A DNA stretch of 64,000 nucleotides from an uncultured Lachnospiraceae bacterium (GTDB taxonomy: Bacteria > Bacillota > Clostridia > Lachnospirales > Lachnospiraceae). The notes beneath the pieces are model-generated. The model ran no database searches, had not been told where the DNA came from, and saw only the letters and a program-made list of their open reading frames with translations. Shown here piece by piece: positions 45,801-53,961 of this stretch. The position numbers were made by a program, and so were the translations under genes. Numbering within the stretch: the stretch's first letter is position 1; each line of letters opens with the position of its first letter. Where the stretch lies: the NCBI GenBank assembly GCA_946182825.1, contig CAMGZH010000009.1, positions 1-64,000 on the forward strand, read 5' to 3'.

Positions 45801-45898
45801 ATGGTCTGGCCCGTTTTACCCTCGATGGTATCCCGCCATTCCCTTGCGGCATCCACGACTTCTTCCTGCCGGGAGCCCGTATAGGTCAACTGGATCAT
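42812..45898 (-). CDS. FIST-domain hybrid histidine kinase with receiver and HPt
   Basis: A 1028-residue fusion. FIST_N (about 25-215) and FIST_C (about 225-365) are sensory domains thought to bind small ligands such as amino acids. They are followed by HisKA (M-S-H-E-I-R-T-P near 448), HATPase (G-T-G-L-G-L), a receiver (L-L-D-Y-R-M-P near 750; I-T-K-P-V) and HPt (V-H-A-L-K-S-S-S near 905). No membrane helix is visible, so sensing is cytoplasmic. It overlaps the upstream EAL gene by 4 nt. The same FIST plus kinase pairing exists as two separate genes at 60346-63696. Confidence 0.92.
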   Translation of the reverse strand: MIQLTYTGSRQEEVVDAAREWRDTIEGKTGQTILVVFSMGFSPDELNQLMDRASSGVKKEYVLGISKRLEKGEDPVIRMTFLFLEYSRAIPFSYHTGKGEIWEACLEMEQTILQTEHCKGVLCFAAGNTLKLSMPLGAVEESTGVPIFGLWSTELTREAPEEFFIFKDEKMESGIGGFYLVGERLQIQTLVLNGWKMLGRSFPLKVREYVDDLSVGETVVAEIDHQPAADIYRHYLKVKKGPAFIENIREFPFSLVRGSQQIQRIPLRYDDAGELYFIGDIYPDDRICFSYADPQRMLEETLEKSRIILDILPEAAFFFGSVLRRKTMGEEDVEVQGFQSYLPNIFYARSSAQIFYNNGEGAILNANSVVVSMQETEGEITRLEISTEEAKEETYYNWDEVIPLADRTAAFMMAITDDLNDAVEKTESANRAKSEFLSNMSHEIRTPINAILGMDEMILRRAEDKSILSYAQDLRQAGNGLLGIINDILDFSKIEAGKLSILPVDYKPSEMIRDLYQMLKKRAEDKSLILVIEADPHIPDILYGDEIRMKQVITNLLTNAVKYTERGKVTLRILLDGVKDQDVMIRVEVEDTGIGIKEEDKEKLFTSFQRLDEERNRTIEGTGLGLNITLSLLRLMGSSLAVDSVYGEGSTFSFVVRQGSHSVQEMGELDLTRHEGTMERRGAAFVAPDVRILAVDDTEMNLKVLKELLAQNEVMIDTATSGKEALEMLKEIAYDLILLDYRMPQMNGVETLKHIFKMKNWRPVPVICLTANAVTGAIETYLEAGFTDVITKPVQPELLEQKMMQYLPKELLKVNKHPVVVSQKPEEDLPALVSKMDPRLLEMEGLSLEDGIRNNGSVKTYMEVLKTYYKGLSGQLDKIEELFEAGNIKDYTIKVHALKSSSRIIGALEVADLAEALEKAGDEEYIAKIIQDTPILMTNARLLYRDLGNVFAEEEKPKEDLIPMDDGTWTDAMVTICELVGAYDHKSIRQVLEALGSYSLDEDRQKLYDGLKEAAAGPDWERLQKLLG

Positions 45899-48030
45899 AG
45901 GCTCTCTCCTCTCCTGCCAATGATCTCACGTAAAGGCGTACTGCCTTCGTAGATCAAAAGACGTTGCTTGGCATCCAGAGCGGAATATTTTGCGAAGCAG
46001 ATGTCTGCCTCGGAATCTACCGGATAGCCTGCAGCAACGTTGATCGTTGCCAGGCCGTCGTATAACGTCTGCAGCGCCTGTTCCTGCGTCATATTGCCGA
46101 TATTGGGATGGAACAAAAGAAATCGTCCATCCCCGACAATTACACCGGAATCCCCCTGCATCAGCGTGTTGCGAACCTTGGTCGCACACTCCACCTCCAG
46201 CAGTTTGGCCGCTCCTATGCCATATTTCTCCCGGAATTCCTTAAAATGCTTCAAGGTCACCTCCGCAACGACAAAATCCTGCTCCCACAGCTGATAGGCA
46301 TCCTGATAGGGCAGCATGGCATGGGCAAGTCCGCTCCGGTCGTAAAATCCCGTTGCCTGATCGATAAAGTGATTGGATGACAGGATCATGGCGCCACCGT
46401 TGGAATAGCGTTCCATAAGGGACGCTGCCTGTTCCCGGTGTTCCCGATCCGCCTGGCATATGGCAAACAGCACCATTTCCTGGCGTTCCTCCGTCACCCG
46501 CTGAATGATGTATTTCTTCTTGATATAACGGCCGTCATCCATCCTGGTATCAAAATGCAGTGCAATATACTCCGCATCCTCTGTTCCGAGTCGATCGTCC
46601 AGGGTACTAAGATCCACAAAGCCGATAAAATCCTCTCTCTGATCATCCGCAATATATTTGGCCGCAAACAAAGCCATCACATCCCGGACATTCTGTCCCT
46701 CATGCAACGCTCCATACTCCGATGTATTCAGATAGGTGTTCAAGATCAGACCGTCTGACTTTCGCACCAGATCAAGCCGGTCAAAAATACGATAGATATT
46801 TCGCAGGGCAACTTCAAACTTCTGCAAACGTCCCGTACTGTTGGAATCCATCAGATTCTCCTTACGGACGATCATGGCAATGCCTCCCGTCCGCGGATTG
46901 GTGGCAATGTATTCCCCCCACAGATCCACCACCTTGCCGGATGTAACAAAATCCAGGTGAACTCTCTGCTCTCCGGCGATCATTCGGCGCACAAAGTCAC
47001 GGATCTTCTCCTGGAACATACCGGATCTCTGGTTCAGGTAATTCTCTGTCGCCACCTCACTCATCAAACCGAGATTCCGCATATACTCCCGGTTGGCCTC
47101 ATTCTGGTACAGATAGAAAAACCGGCGGTCCCGGAATTCCATAATGGACAATGGCTCCTTGATATCTCTTCCGTCCCGCCTCAGTGTTACGCCGCCGGGA
47201 TTCACCTCGATCTGACCAATCATCTTATAGTAACCGGCTTCTTCGATGGCCTCAAAGATATCCTGCTGCTCCAGAAACTGCTCCATCGGAATGGGCTTGC
47301 AGAACAGATAGCCCTGCACCATCTCCACGCCCATATCCTTTAACACCCGAAACTGCTCTTCTGTCTCCACATTCTCTGCCAGAGCTGAGATCCCCATATG
47401 CTTGGACATATTCGCGGTATAGGAAAACATGGTGACGGCACGCTCCCATGTTCCATGGTCTTTGGCATCCGAAAGGAACCTTGCATCCAGCTTTACCGTA
47501 CTGTAGGGATAACGCTCAAGGGCTTCAAAGGAGGAACCTTTGCCAAAGTTATCCAGCCAGATCTCATAACCGGCCTTCTGGAACCGGTCAATGGCCTCGT
47601 CGATCACCTGATCCCGTCGCTTCTCTCCCTGCTCAATGATCTCAATGTGAATGATATCCCGATGGATCCCGTAAGAAGACAAAATGCGCTCCACCTCAGT
47701 GAACATATCCGTCTCATAAAAATCCTTCCCTGAAAAATTGATGGAAACAGGAATCAACGGAATGTTCTGCTGTCGGCAGAGCGCAATATCCTTGGCTATC
47801 TGCTCACAAATGCACAGATCAAGTCTGTGCATCATGTGATTTTTCTCGAGCACCGGAATAAATTCTCCCGGTGCCAGATTTCCTTCTACCGGATCGATCC
47901 AGCGGGCCAGTGCCTCGGCTCCGCAGATCCTCCTTGTGTACGAACGAACAACAGGCTGATAGTATACCCTGATCCAGCCTTCACGAACCGCCTGTTCAAA
48001 ATGAGTTAACACATATGCTTCACGTTCCAT
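45895..48030 (-). CDS. EAL-GGDEF(degenerate) protein with D-N-F-G variant
   Basis: The 711-residue protein has reversed order: an EAL domain at 8-245, a middle region with PAS-like features, and a degenerate GGDEF (V-G-D-G-R-F; about 550-700). EAL residues kept include A-E-A-L, S-I-N-F, I-E-I-I-E, V-K-L-D, N-V-E-T and V-Q-G-Y, but the D-D-F-G metal motif is D-N-F-G with an altered loop 6 (G-K-G-S-S-F), so hydrolysis is doubtful. It is tightly packed: 8 bp after the cyclase gene and overlapping the FIST kinase gene by 4 nt. Confidence 0.88.
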   Translation of the reverse strand: MEREAYVLTHFEQAVREGWIRVYYQPVVRSYTRRICGAEALARWIDPVEGNLAPGEFIPVLEKNHMMHRLDLCICEQIAKDIALCRQQNIPLIPVSINFSGKDFYETDMFTEVERILSSYGIHRDIIHIEIIEQGEKRRDQVIDEAIDRFQKAGYEIWLDNFGKGSSFEALERYPYSTVKLDARFLSDAKDHGTWERAVTMFSYTANMSKHMGISALAENVETEEQFRVLKDMGVEMVQGYLFCKPIPMEQFLEQQDIFEAIEEAGYYKMIGQIEVNPGGVTLRRDGRDIKEPLSIMEFRDRRFFYLYQNEANREYMRNLGLMSEVATENYLNQRSGMFQEKIRDFVRRMIAGEQRVHLDFVTSGKVVDLWGEYIATNPRTGGIAMIVRKENLMDSNSTGRLQKFEVALRNIYRIFDRLDLVRKSDGLILNTYLNTSEYGALHEGQNVRDVMALFAAKYIADDQREDFIGFVDLSTLDDRLGTEDAEYIALHFDTRMDDGRYIKKKYIIQRVTEERQEMVLFAICQADREHREQAASLMERYSNGGAMILSSNHFIDQATGFYDRSGLAHAMLPYQDAYQLWEQDFVVAEVTLKHFKEFREKYGIGAAKLLEVECATKVRNTLMQGDSGVIVGDGRFLLFHPNIGNMTQEQALQTLYDGLATINVAAGYPVDSEADICFAKYSALDAKQRLLIYEGSTPLREIIGRRGESL

Positions 48031-48038
48031 AAACTCTC

Positions 48039-49730
48039 CTAGTCTCGATCCGTCTTAAGCCCAAACTCATCACGATATACCGTACAACCGCAGCGGGTCG
48101 TATTCTTCGTATAGTAGAGGGCTGTATCGGCCTTCTTGTAAAGTCTAAGTGTAAAACCTTGAATAGAAAAAGCTACGCCGGCAGAAACACTCGTTGCCGG
48201 AGTGGAAGCTGTAGCCTTTGATAGCTCGACATTCATCAAATGAACACGGGAGACGATCTCCGGCGCGCTCTTCTCTGAAATATCCTGAATCAAAACAACG
48301 AATTCATCACCACCCATGCGAATATGGGCAATGGCCTCCGGGAATGCCAACTTCAGAAGTTCTGAAACCCGCTCCAGTACATGGTCTCCCTTCTCGTGAC
48401 CGTATGTATCATTGATGGTCTTAAACTTGTCCACATCCATGATCACAAAGGCCAGCTGCTTCTTGCTTCTGCAAAGCTCCGCTGTGATCACATCATAGGC
48501 GTATCGGTTCATAAGCCCTGTCAGTCCGTCATGCCTTGCAGCGAAATGACTACTCTCTTCTCTGTCCTGCAGAGAGGAAAGAGCGATCCGGAAACCTTCG
48601 GTCAACGTTCCGATCTCATTGGGAGCCTGCTTGGGCAGTTCAACGTTGTATACGCCTTCCTTGATGGAAACAACCGCAGCAGTGAGCATACGAAGGGGAA
48701 CTGTGATCTTCTTCATGAATACAAGCGCCACACCGATGGCCAGGGCACTAAAGAACACGCAGATGAAGATCTGGATCTTAAGCAGCATCCTTCTCGCTCC
48801 GTACACCTCATGATAAGAATCACAAAGCACCAGCTGGAGACCGTTCCGAAGGGTCACAAAGGTCTGTACACAGTCCTTACCCTGATAGGAGTAACGGATG
48901 ACCTTCCCCTTACTGGAAGACTCGTTCCAAAGCTCCTCATTACTGATTCCGTGGTCCACCTCATCCCCGTGAACCTCGCCCCGAAGAAAACCGGAGTGAT
49001 AATGCTCCGTGTGATCCGCATTCTTGAGGTAGGCATATCCGGACTGATAGAAGTGGATCTTGTCCACCTTATTGATCATCATCTCGAAATCCAGATCCAT
49101 TCCCAGACTGCAGACAAACACCCCGTTCACATACACCGGATACACGTAGCTGACCAGGTATTTCTGCTGGTTCTTATTGAAGTAGGGACGGATCCACATC
49201 GGCTTGCCCTCATCAATGGGCAGGTAGTACCAGCCCACATGCTCGATGTCATCCTGCTTGTATTTCCTCACAGGCGTAAGATTCCGCTTCCGCATCTCAC
49301 CGGACATCACGTCTCTGGTGTAAAAGAATCCGTCCTCTCTCCCAGCAATATTAAGAGAAAAAATCAGATAATTCGCCTGCACCATGCTGATGGTCTGGCT
49401 GGTCTGCTGAAAGAGATTCTCAAGCCTATGGATCAGCTTCTGTCTCTGCTCATTATCCCGAACCACCGTCGTACTGGTAATGGACTCTGACGCAAGCGCC
49501 GACATGGCATTTACCGCATCCTCGATCTGGATCAGATTCTGATCGATCTTCGCCCCCTCACTGGCATTCAGATTGTTCATCGTGGCCGCGATATTGGTAT
49601 TCAGCGAACCCGACACGAAAAAAAAGCTTACACCGCTGATCAGCACCGACAGCGCAAGCAAAGTAGACACTATAAATATCATTGCCCTGTTTAACAGGGA
49701 CCCCTGTTTTCTATATTCCTCATCACCCAT
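48039..49730 (-). CDS. dCache-HAMP-GGDEF diguanylate cyclase
   Basis: The 563-residue membrane protein is the only one in the window with an intact cyclase motif: G-G-D-E-F at 473-477. One helix (about 17-40), an extracellular dCache sensor (about 45-300), a second helix (about 315-340), HAMP and the GGDEF domain follow in that order, and N-D-T-Y-G-H-E-K-G-D is present. The inhibitory R-x-x-D that would normally lie before the motif is replaced by P-E-A-I, so product inhibition is probably absent. It is the first gene of the four-gene operon ending at 42020. Confidence 0.94.
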   Translation of the reverse strand: MGDEEYRKQGSLLNRAMIFIVSTLLALSVLISGVSFFFVSGSLNTNIAATMNNLNASEGAKIDQNLIQIEDAVNAMSALASESITSTTVVRDNEQRQKLIHRLENLFQQTSQTISMVQANYLIFSLNIAGREDGFFYTRDVMSGEMRKRNLTPVRKYKQDDIEHVGWYYLPIDEGKPMWIRPYFNKNQQKYLVSYVYPVYVNGVFVCSLGMDLDFEMMINKVDKIHFYQSGYAYLKNADHTEHYHSGFLRGEVHGDEVDHGISNEELWNESSSKGKVIRYSYQGKDCVQTFVTLRNGLQLVLCDSYHEVYGARRMLLKIQIFICVFFSALAIGVALVFMKKITVPLRMLTAAVVSIKEGVYNVELPKQAPNEIGTLTEGFRIALSSLQDREESSHFAARHDGLTGLMNRYAYDVITAELCRSKKQLAFVIMDVDKFKTINDTYGHEKGDHVLERVSELLKLAFPEAIAHIRMGGDEFVVLIQDISEKSAPEIVSRVHLMNVELSKATASTPATSVSAGVAFSIQGFTLRLYKKADTALYYTKNTTRCGCTVYRDEFGLKTDRD

Positions 49731-49798
49731 ACTCTTATTTTACATTGGAGTTTCACAAAGATAAAGGGTTTTTCGCAATAATTTTCGGCACTTTTGCA

Positions 49799-50800
49799 TT
49801 AATCGATCCCCTCATAATTAAAGTCTGGAATAAAGCTTTCAAGTGCCACATCGCCCTCCTGAAGAAAGGCGTTTTCCACCCCCAGGGAAATGGCGAAATC
49901 CAGCACCTCATCATACTCTTTTGCAGTCACTTTTCGGTTCAGTTCCGGATAATCTGCCACATTGAAAAGAGGGGTAAACTGATTCATGATACTGATGTAG
50001 ATCTCGTCTCCATAGGTCTCGTACAGATAACGGATCACCGCCTTGGAGTCCTCGGTCTGCCCCGGCAAAAGCAGGTGCCGCACAATGGTTCCCCGGCTCA
50101 TCAGGATCTCCACCTCGGGATCGTCGCAGATCTGGTTGTATTCCACCGAATCAATGCCACAGGATGCCTCCTTTTCCCAAAGAGAATATGCCATGGTCAT
50201 TTCATGCTTCTTCTTGACGTAAAAAACCGGCTCCCCTGTCTGACGCACCATTTCTTCAAGGGCCCGTGAAGCTTTTTCAAAGTAGTCCTTCGCATGGGAA
50301 TACCGGGCGGAAAGCTGTGGACTTACATACTTAAGATCCGGAAGATAAATGTCCACCAATCCGTCCAAAGCCCGAATGCTGTCAACCTCTTCATACCCGC
50401 TGGTATTATACACAAAGGGAAGGTCAAAGCCTTCCTCTCTGGCCCGTTCCATAGCCTTGATCACACCGGGCAGAAAATGTCCCGCCGTTACCAGGTTGAT
50501 GTTATTGGCTCCCTGCTCTTTCAGTTCAAAGAAGATCTGTGTCAGCCGTTCCGGCGTGATCTCCTTCCCCATCGTTCCTTTGGCGATGGCTTCGTTCTGG
50601 CAAAAAACACACCGCAGGTTACATCCACTAAAAAAAACGGCGCCACTGCCGTCTGCGCCGGATATACATGGTTCCTCCCAAAAATGAAGGGCAGCCCTTG
50701 CTGCCCTTATTTTATCACTTTGTCCACAAACGCCTGTCGCTCCGGAGGTACGATCCACACCGCAGGCTCTCGGGCAAAGCATACAATTCTTATACTTCAT
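49799..50800 (-). CDS. Radical SAM protein, PflX/COG1313-like
   Basis: A 333-residue radical SAM protein. The core cluster site is C-N-L-R-C-V-F-C (C-x3-C-x2-C). An additional Cys-rich N-terminus (C-M-L-C-P-R-A-C-G-V) may bind a second metal centre. The family was named for likeness to pyruvate formate-lyase activases, but its partner is not known and no glycyl-radical enzyme is encoded nearby. It starts 10 bp after the DHH phosphoesterase gene with which it is probably cotranscribed. Confidence 0.88.
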   Translation of the reverse strand: MKYKNCMLCPRACGVDRTSGATGVCGQSDKIRAARAALHFWEEPCISGADGSGAVFFSGCNLRCVFCQNEAIAKGTMGKEITPERLTQIFFELKEQGANNINLVTAGHFLPGVIKAMERAREEGFDLPFVYNTSGYEEVDSIRALDGLVDIYLPDLKYVSPQLSARYSHAKDYFEKASRALEEMVRQTGEPVFYVKKKHEMTMAYSLWEKEASCGIDSVEYNQICDDPEVEILMSRGTIVRHLLLPGQTEDSKAVIRYLYETYGDEIYISIMNQFTPLFNVADYPELNRKVTAKEYDEVLDFAISLGVENAFLQEGDVALESFIPDFNYEGID

Positions 50801-50810
50801 ATATCTATCT

Positions 50811-51749
50811 TCAATCTACATTTAACTGCTCAACGATCTGAGGGAGGAGCTGATCCACCTTGTCATTATCCAACTGGCAGGTTCCGGCGTTCTTATGACC
50901 GCCACCGTCGTACTGCAGGCAAAGGGATCCGATATCCACGTTGCTTGCCTTATTCACAATAGACTTACCGATCATCACCGCTGTGTTCTGCTTCTTGAAG
51001 CCCCACGCCACATAGATACTCATCTCGCACTCCGGATACAGTGCATAGATCATAAAACGGTTACCGGCATGGATCACTTCCTCGCCGCGGAGATCAAAGA
51101 TCACGGTCTTGCCCTCGACTCTGCAAAGGCGCTTCAGCTGCTCCTTAAACAGTTCTTCCTGTTCAAAATACAGATCCACCCTCTCCTTGACATCCGGAAG
51201 CTCCAGCACTTCCTTGATATCATGATCCAGGCAGAAATCAATCAGCTCCATCATCAGATCGTAGTTGGAAATCCGAAAGTCATGGAATCTTCCAAGACCT
51301 GTTCTGGCATCCATTAAGAAGTCCAAAAGCACCCAATCCTTCGGATGAAGGATATCCTCCATGGTAAAGTCTGCGGAATCCCCCTTATCCACAGCATTCA
51401 TCAGATCCTCAGAAATTCTCGGGAACTTTTCCTTACCGCCGAAGTAGTTATACACGACCCGGGCTGCGGACTTCGCATCAGGATCGATAATATAGGTTCC
51501 ACCAACCTCTGTCGCCTTCAGTCTCTCCTCCTCTGACGCATGGTGGTCAAATGCCATTCCCACCCGCGGATCATAAGGAAGATTGGTTGTAATATCATCC
51601 TTTGTCAACTCGATCTTACCGTCCTGTACATCCTTCGGATGCACAAACTTGATCGTATCGATCATATCCAGTTCCTTCAACATCATGGCACAAGCCAGTC
51701 CATCAAAGTCACTTCGTGTAACCAGTCGCCTAGTCTTCTTTTCTTCCAT
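50811..51749 (-). CDS. DHH family phosphoesterase
   Basis: The 312-residue protein shows the DHH domain metal motifs: R-S-D-F-D-G-L-A-C-A near the start, A-F-D-H-H-A-S, and V-D-K-G-D-S-A-D-F. It ends with the DHHA1 substrate motif G-G-G-H-K-N-A-G. Relatives hydrolyse nanoRNA, pAp, polyphosphate or cyclic dinucleotides, so a role in c-di-GMP or c-di-AMP turnover is possible but not shown. AAGGGGGC precedes the ATG. Confidence 0.88.
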   Translation of the reverse strand: MEEKKTRRLVTRSDFDGLACAMMLKELDMIDTIKFVHPKDVQDGKIELTKDDITTNLPYDPRVGMAFDHHASEEERLKATEVGGTYIIDPDAKSAARVVYNYFGGKEKFPRISEDLMNAVDKGDSADFTMEDILHPKDWVLLDFLMDARTGLGRFHDFRISNYDLMMELIDFCLDHDIKEVLELPDVKERVDLYFEQEELFKEQLKRLCRVEGKTVIFDLRGEEVIHAGNRFMIYALYPECEMSIYVAWGFKKQNTAVMIGKSIVNKASNVDIGSLCLQYDGGGHKNAGTCQLDNDKVDQLLPQIVEQLNVD

Positions 51750-51873
51750 GTTTGCCCCCTTATAGCTTATAACATCTTACATCAGCCAAGCCATACCCCG
51801 GGCACCTGAAAAGGCGCCCCGGTTCTTTGCCCAACCAATAGAATTCTACCACGACCGGGGCATCCCTGCCAAC

Positions 51874-52698
51874 TTAATCGAGATTTATTTTCTTACGTGG
51901 AATCAGATGACAAGCTACCAGTGACACCAGAGCGATCACCAGGATCACAGCGATCTGTCCATACACCATGGTGTCATAGATTCCAAGATATTCCATATCA
52001 AAGCCGGTGGCTGTTGCATGAACCGTCGGCTGGTTCATGTAGGAGAAGAATCCGCCTCCTACTATAACGATCGTATTTGCCACCTGCTGAACAATATATA
52101 CACCCACAAAGGCAATGATGGTTCCAAGTACCTTGTGCTCCTTCATAAGCTGTCCCACAGTGATACAGAAATATCCGATGAAGACGGATGCAATAACACC
52201 GATCAGAAGCAGCATCAGCATCGGAAGGATGAAATGGCCGGTGATCTCAGAAGGGATCCCGTGAATAACGTCATGGAGATTCACACCTGCCTTGGACAGG
52301 TAAAAGGCTAACAGCCAGCAGAAGCTTCCTACGCAGATCACAATGTTCACAATGCTCCAGATCACACCGTTGATGAGCTTACCGTTGATCAGAGTGCCTC
52401 TTTTCACCGGAAGGGTCCAGGAAAGGTAACCGTTGCTTCCATACATCGTCTTACCATATCGGATCAGGATCACCAGATAGCTGACAAAGCTTGAGATCGC
52501 AAGTCCTACGATATACATAATGCCAAGCATCAGCATAATCGCAAAGCTTGTACTGTTCTCCGTTCTCAGAATCTCCTCCACATCCAGATTCGCCACATAG
52601 AAAAAACCAATGATCGTAGAGAAGATGACCATGGCATTGATGATCGCCATAGGCTTAATTGTAGCCTTCATCTCATATTTTAAAATTTTACTTAACAT
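51874..52698 (-). CDS. ABC transporter permease
   Basis: A 274-residue membrane protein with six hydrophobic helices (for example A-M-V-I-F-S-T-I-I-G-F-F and L-P-M-L-M-L-L-L-I-G-V). It is the permease partner of the YtrB-like ATPase: its ATG lies inside the last codons of that gene (7-nt overlap). Substrate unknown; operons of this type under GntR (YtrA) control respond to cell-wall antibiotics in Bacillus. Confidence 0.85.
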   Translation of the reverse strand: MLSKILKYEMKATIKPMAIINAMVIFSTIIGFFYVANLDVEEILRTENSTSFAIMLMLGIMYIVGLAISSFVSYLVILIRYGKTMYGSNGYLSWTLPVKRGTLINGKLINGVIWSIVNIVICVGSFCWLLAFYLSKAGVNLHDVIHGIPSEITGHFILPMLMLLLIGVIASVFIGYFCITVGQLMKEHKVLGTIIAFVGVYIVQQVANTIVIVGGGFFSYMNQPTVHATATGFDMEYLGIYDTMVYGQIAVILVIALVSLVACHLIPRKKINLD

Positions 52699-53414
52699 TT
52701 GAACTCCTTTCTGAAGATCGCGTCAATGGACTCTCCCCGCTCTGCACGCATATCCTCTACCGATGCCTTATGTAAAAGGCGGCCATACTGGAGCATGATC
52801 ACATCATCCAGGATCTTCTCCACATCCGAGATCAGATGTGTGGAGATCAGGATCGTTGCCTTAGGATCATAGTTACTGATGATGGTCTCTAAAATATAAT
52901 CTCTTGCTGCCGGGTCCACCCCTGCAATGGGCTCATCCAGAAGGTAGAGATCTGCCTTGCGGCTCATCACAAGGATCAGCTGAACCTTCTCCAGCGTTCC
53001 CTTGGACAGCTTATTCAATCTGGATCTCTTCCCAAGCTTTAATCGCTCCAGCATGTCCTCTGCACGCTGCATATCGAAATCCTGATAGAAATCGGCATAC
53101 AAAGCCATTGCCTCCTCCACTGTCATTCCCGACTCAAGGAAGGGACGATCCGGAAGATAGGACACATGGGCCTTGGTCTCCGGTCCCACCGGACAGCCTC
53201 CAATGGTCACCGTTCCTGCTGTCTGTGTTAAAAGTCCCGCCAGGATCTTAATCAATGTGGTCTTACCGGAACCGTTGGGTCCAAGCAGACCGTAGATCCG
53301 GCCGGGTTCCAGTGTCAGTGTAAGATCTGACAGAGCCAGAAATCTTCCATCATAGTTAAGACTGACATTCCGTAAGTCTGCCAGTGGCATCTGTGCATTC
53401 TGCTGTTCCATCAT
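52692..53414 (-). CDS. ABC transporter ATP-binding protein
   Basis: A 240-residue ABC ATPase with Walker A G-P-N-G-S-G-K-T-T, a signature L-S-K-G-T-L-E-K-V (a variant of L-S-G-G-Q), Walker B L-Y-L-L-D-E-P-I-A-G-V-D, and the switch His in I-S-T-H-L. It matches YtrB/BcrA-type exporters that pair with a separate permease. It overlaps the GntR gene by 4 nt and the permease by 7 nt. Confidence 0.93.
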   Translation of the reverse strand: MMEQQNAQMPLADLRNVSLNYDGRFLALSDLTLTLEPGRIYGLLGPNGSGKTTLIKILAGLLTQTAGTVTIGGCPVGPETKAHVSYLPDRPFLESGMTVEEAMALYADFYQDFDMQRAEDMLERLKLGKRSRLNKLSKGTLEKVQLILVMSRKADLYLLDEPIAGVDPAARDYILETIISNYDPKATILISTHLISDVEKILDDVIMLQYGRLLHKASVEDMRAERGESIDAIFRKEFKC

Positions 53415-53785
53415 TTTCCTTCCCCCTTACGCATCTCTTCCTTCAGAACGGTCAATAATTCCTCTCCTGAATATCCCAGCCTTCTCATCTGCTCTAAAAA
53501 ACGGCTGATCTCTCCTCCTGCCAGTTCCTTTTTCAAAGCTTTTATCATACTCTCATCCTCCGTTATGTACCGTCCAGATGTTCTCTCGGAATGCATCAAT
53601 CCCATTCGTTCCATCTCAGAAAGCGCTCTCTGCATGGTGTTGGGATTCACTGCGGCCTGCGCCGCCAGCTCTCTGACCGAAGGAAGCCTCTGTCCGGGCT
53701 CGTACACGCCCTGTACGATTTCCAATTCCATATGCTCAATGATCTGTTGAAAGATCGGTCGGTCTGAACTCAAATTCCAGGGCAT
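53411..53785 (-). CDS. GntR family regulator, YtrA type
   Basis: A 124-residue regulator. The GntR winged helix (about 8-75) shows P-I-F-Q-Q-I, P-G-Q-R-L-P-S-V-R-E-L-A and N-P-N-T-M-Q-R-A. There is no large ligand domain, only a short C-terminal helix pair, which defines the YtrA subfamily. The ATG at 53785 has AGGAGG 4 nt upstream; a longer frame to 53833 would run through the operator. It probably represses the ABC genes behind it. Confidence 0.92.
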   Translation of the reverse strand: MPWNLSSDRPIFQQIIEHMELEIVQGVYEPGQRLPSVRELAAQAAVNPNTMQRALSEMERMGLMHSERTSGRYITEDESMIKALKKELAGGEISRFLEQMRRLGYSGEELLTVLKEEMRKGEGK

Positions 53786-53821
53786 AGCTCCTCCTTTCCA
53801 AACATTGTATTGTTGTTGTGT

Positions 53822-53841
53822 TGTATTAGTCACTTAATACA
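53822..53841. promoter_or_regulatory. Putative GntR operator
   Basis: Perfect inverted repeat TGTATTA-N6-TAATACA located just after the -10 box of the GntR-ABC promoter, where a bound repressor would block transcription. Further TGTATTGTT/AACAATAATACA elements flank it. Confidence 0.65.
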
Positions 53842-53846
53842 GTAAA

Positions 53847-53875
53847 ACAATAATACAATCTCCTTCCCTTGTCAA
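53847..53875 (-). promoter_or_regulatory. Promoter of the GntR-ABC operon
   Basis: Perfect TTGACA (53870-53875) and TATTGT (53847-53852) with a 17-bp spacer on the minus strand. Confidence 0.75.
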
Positions 53876-53893
53876 TAGCATTTCTGAATAAGA

Positions 53894-53924
53894 TAAAAAA
53901 AACCGGACGGCCAAAGCCGTCCGG
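53894..53924 (-). terminator. Terminator of the 677-residue chemoreceptor gene
   Basis: Perfect 9-bp stem CCGGACGGC/GCCGTCCGG (53903-53911 and 53916-53924) followed by seven T on the minus strand, 38 bp after the stop. Confidence 0.92.
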
Positions 53925-53961
53925 CGAAGAGTCTTCCTTCTTCTCTTATCTTACTGAAATT

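Noticed and set aside
48381-49490. Plus-strand open frame of 369 residues.
   Set aside because: It is antisense to the diguanylate cyclase gene and rich in His and Leu, a typical shadow.
51796-51822. GC-rich imperfect hairpin between the permease and DHH genes.
   Set aside because: No T-tract follows on the minus strand, the only strand with a gene needing termination; kept out as a terminator.
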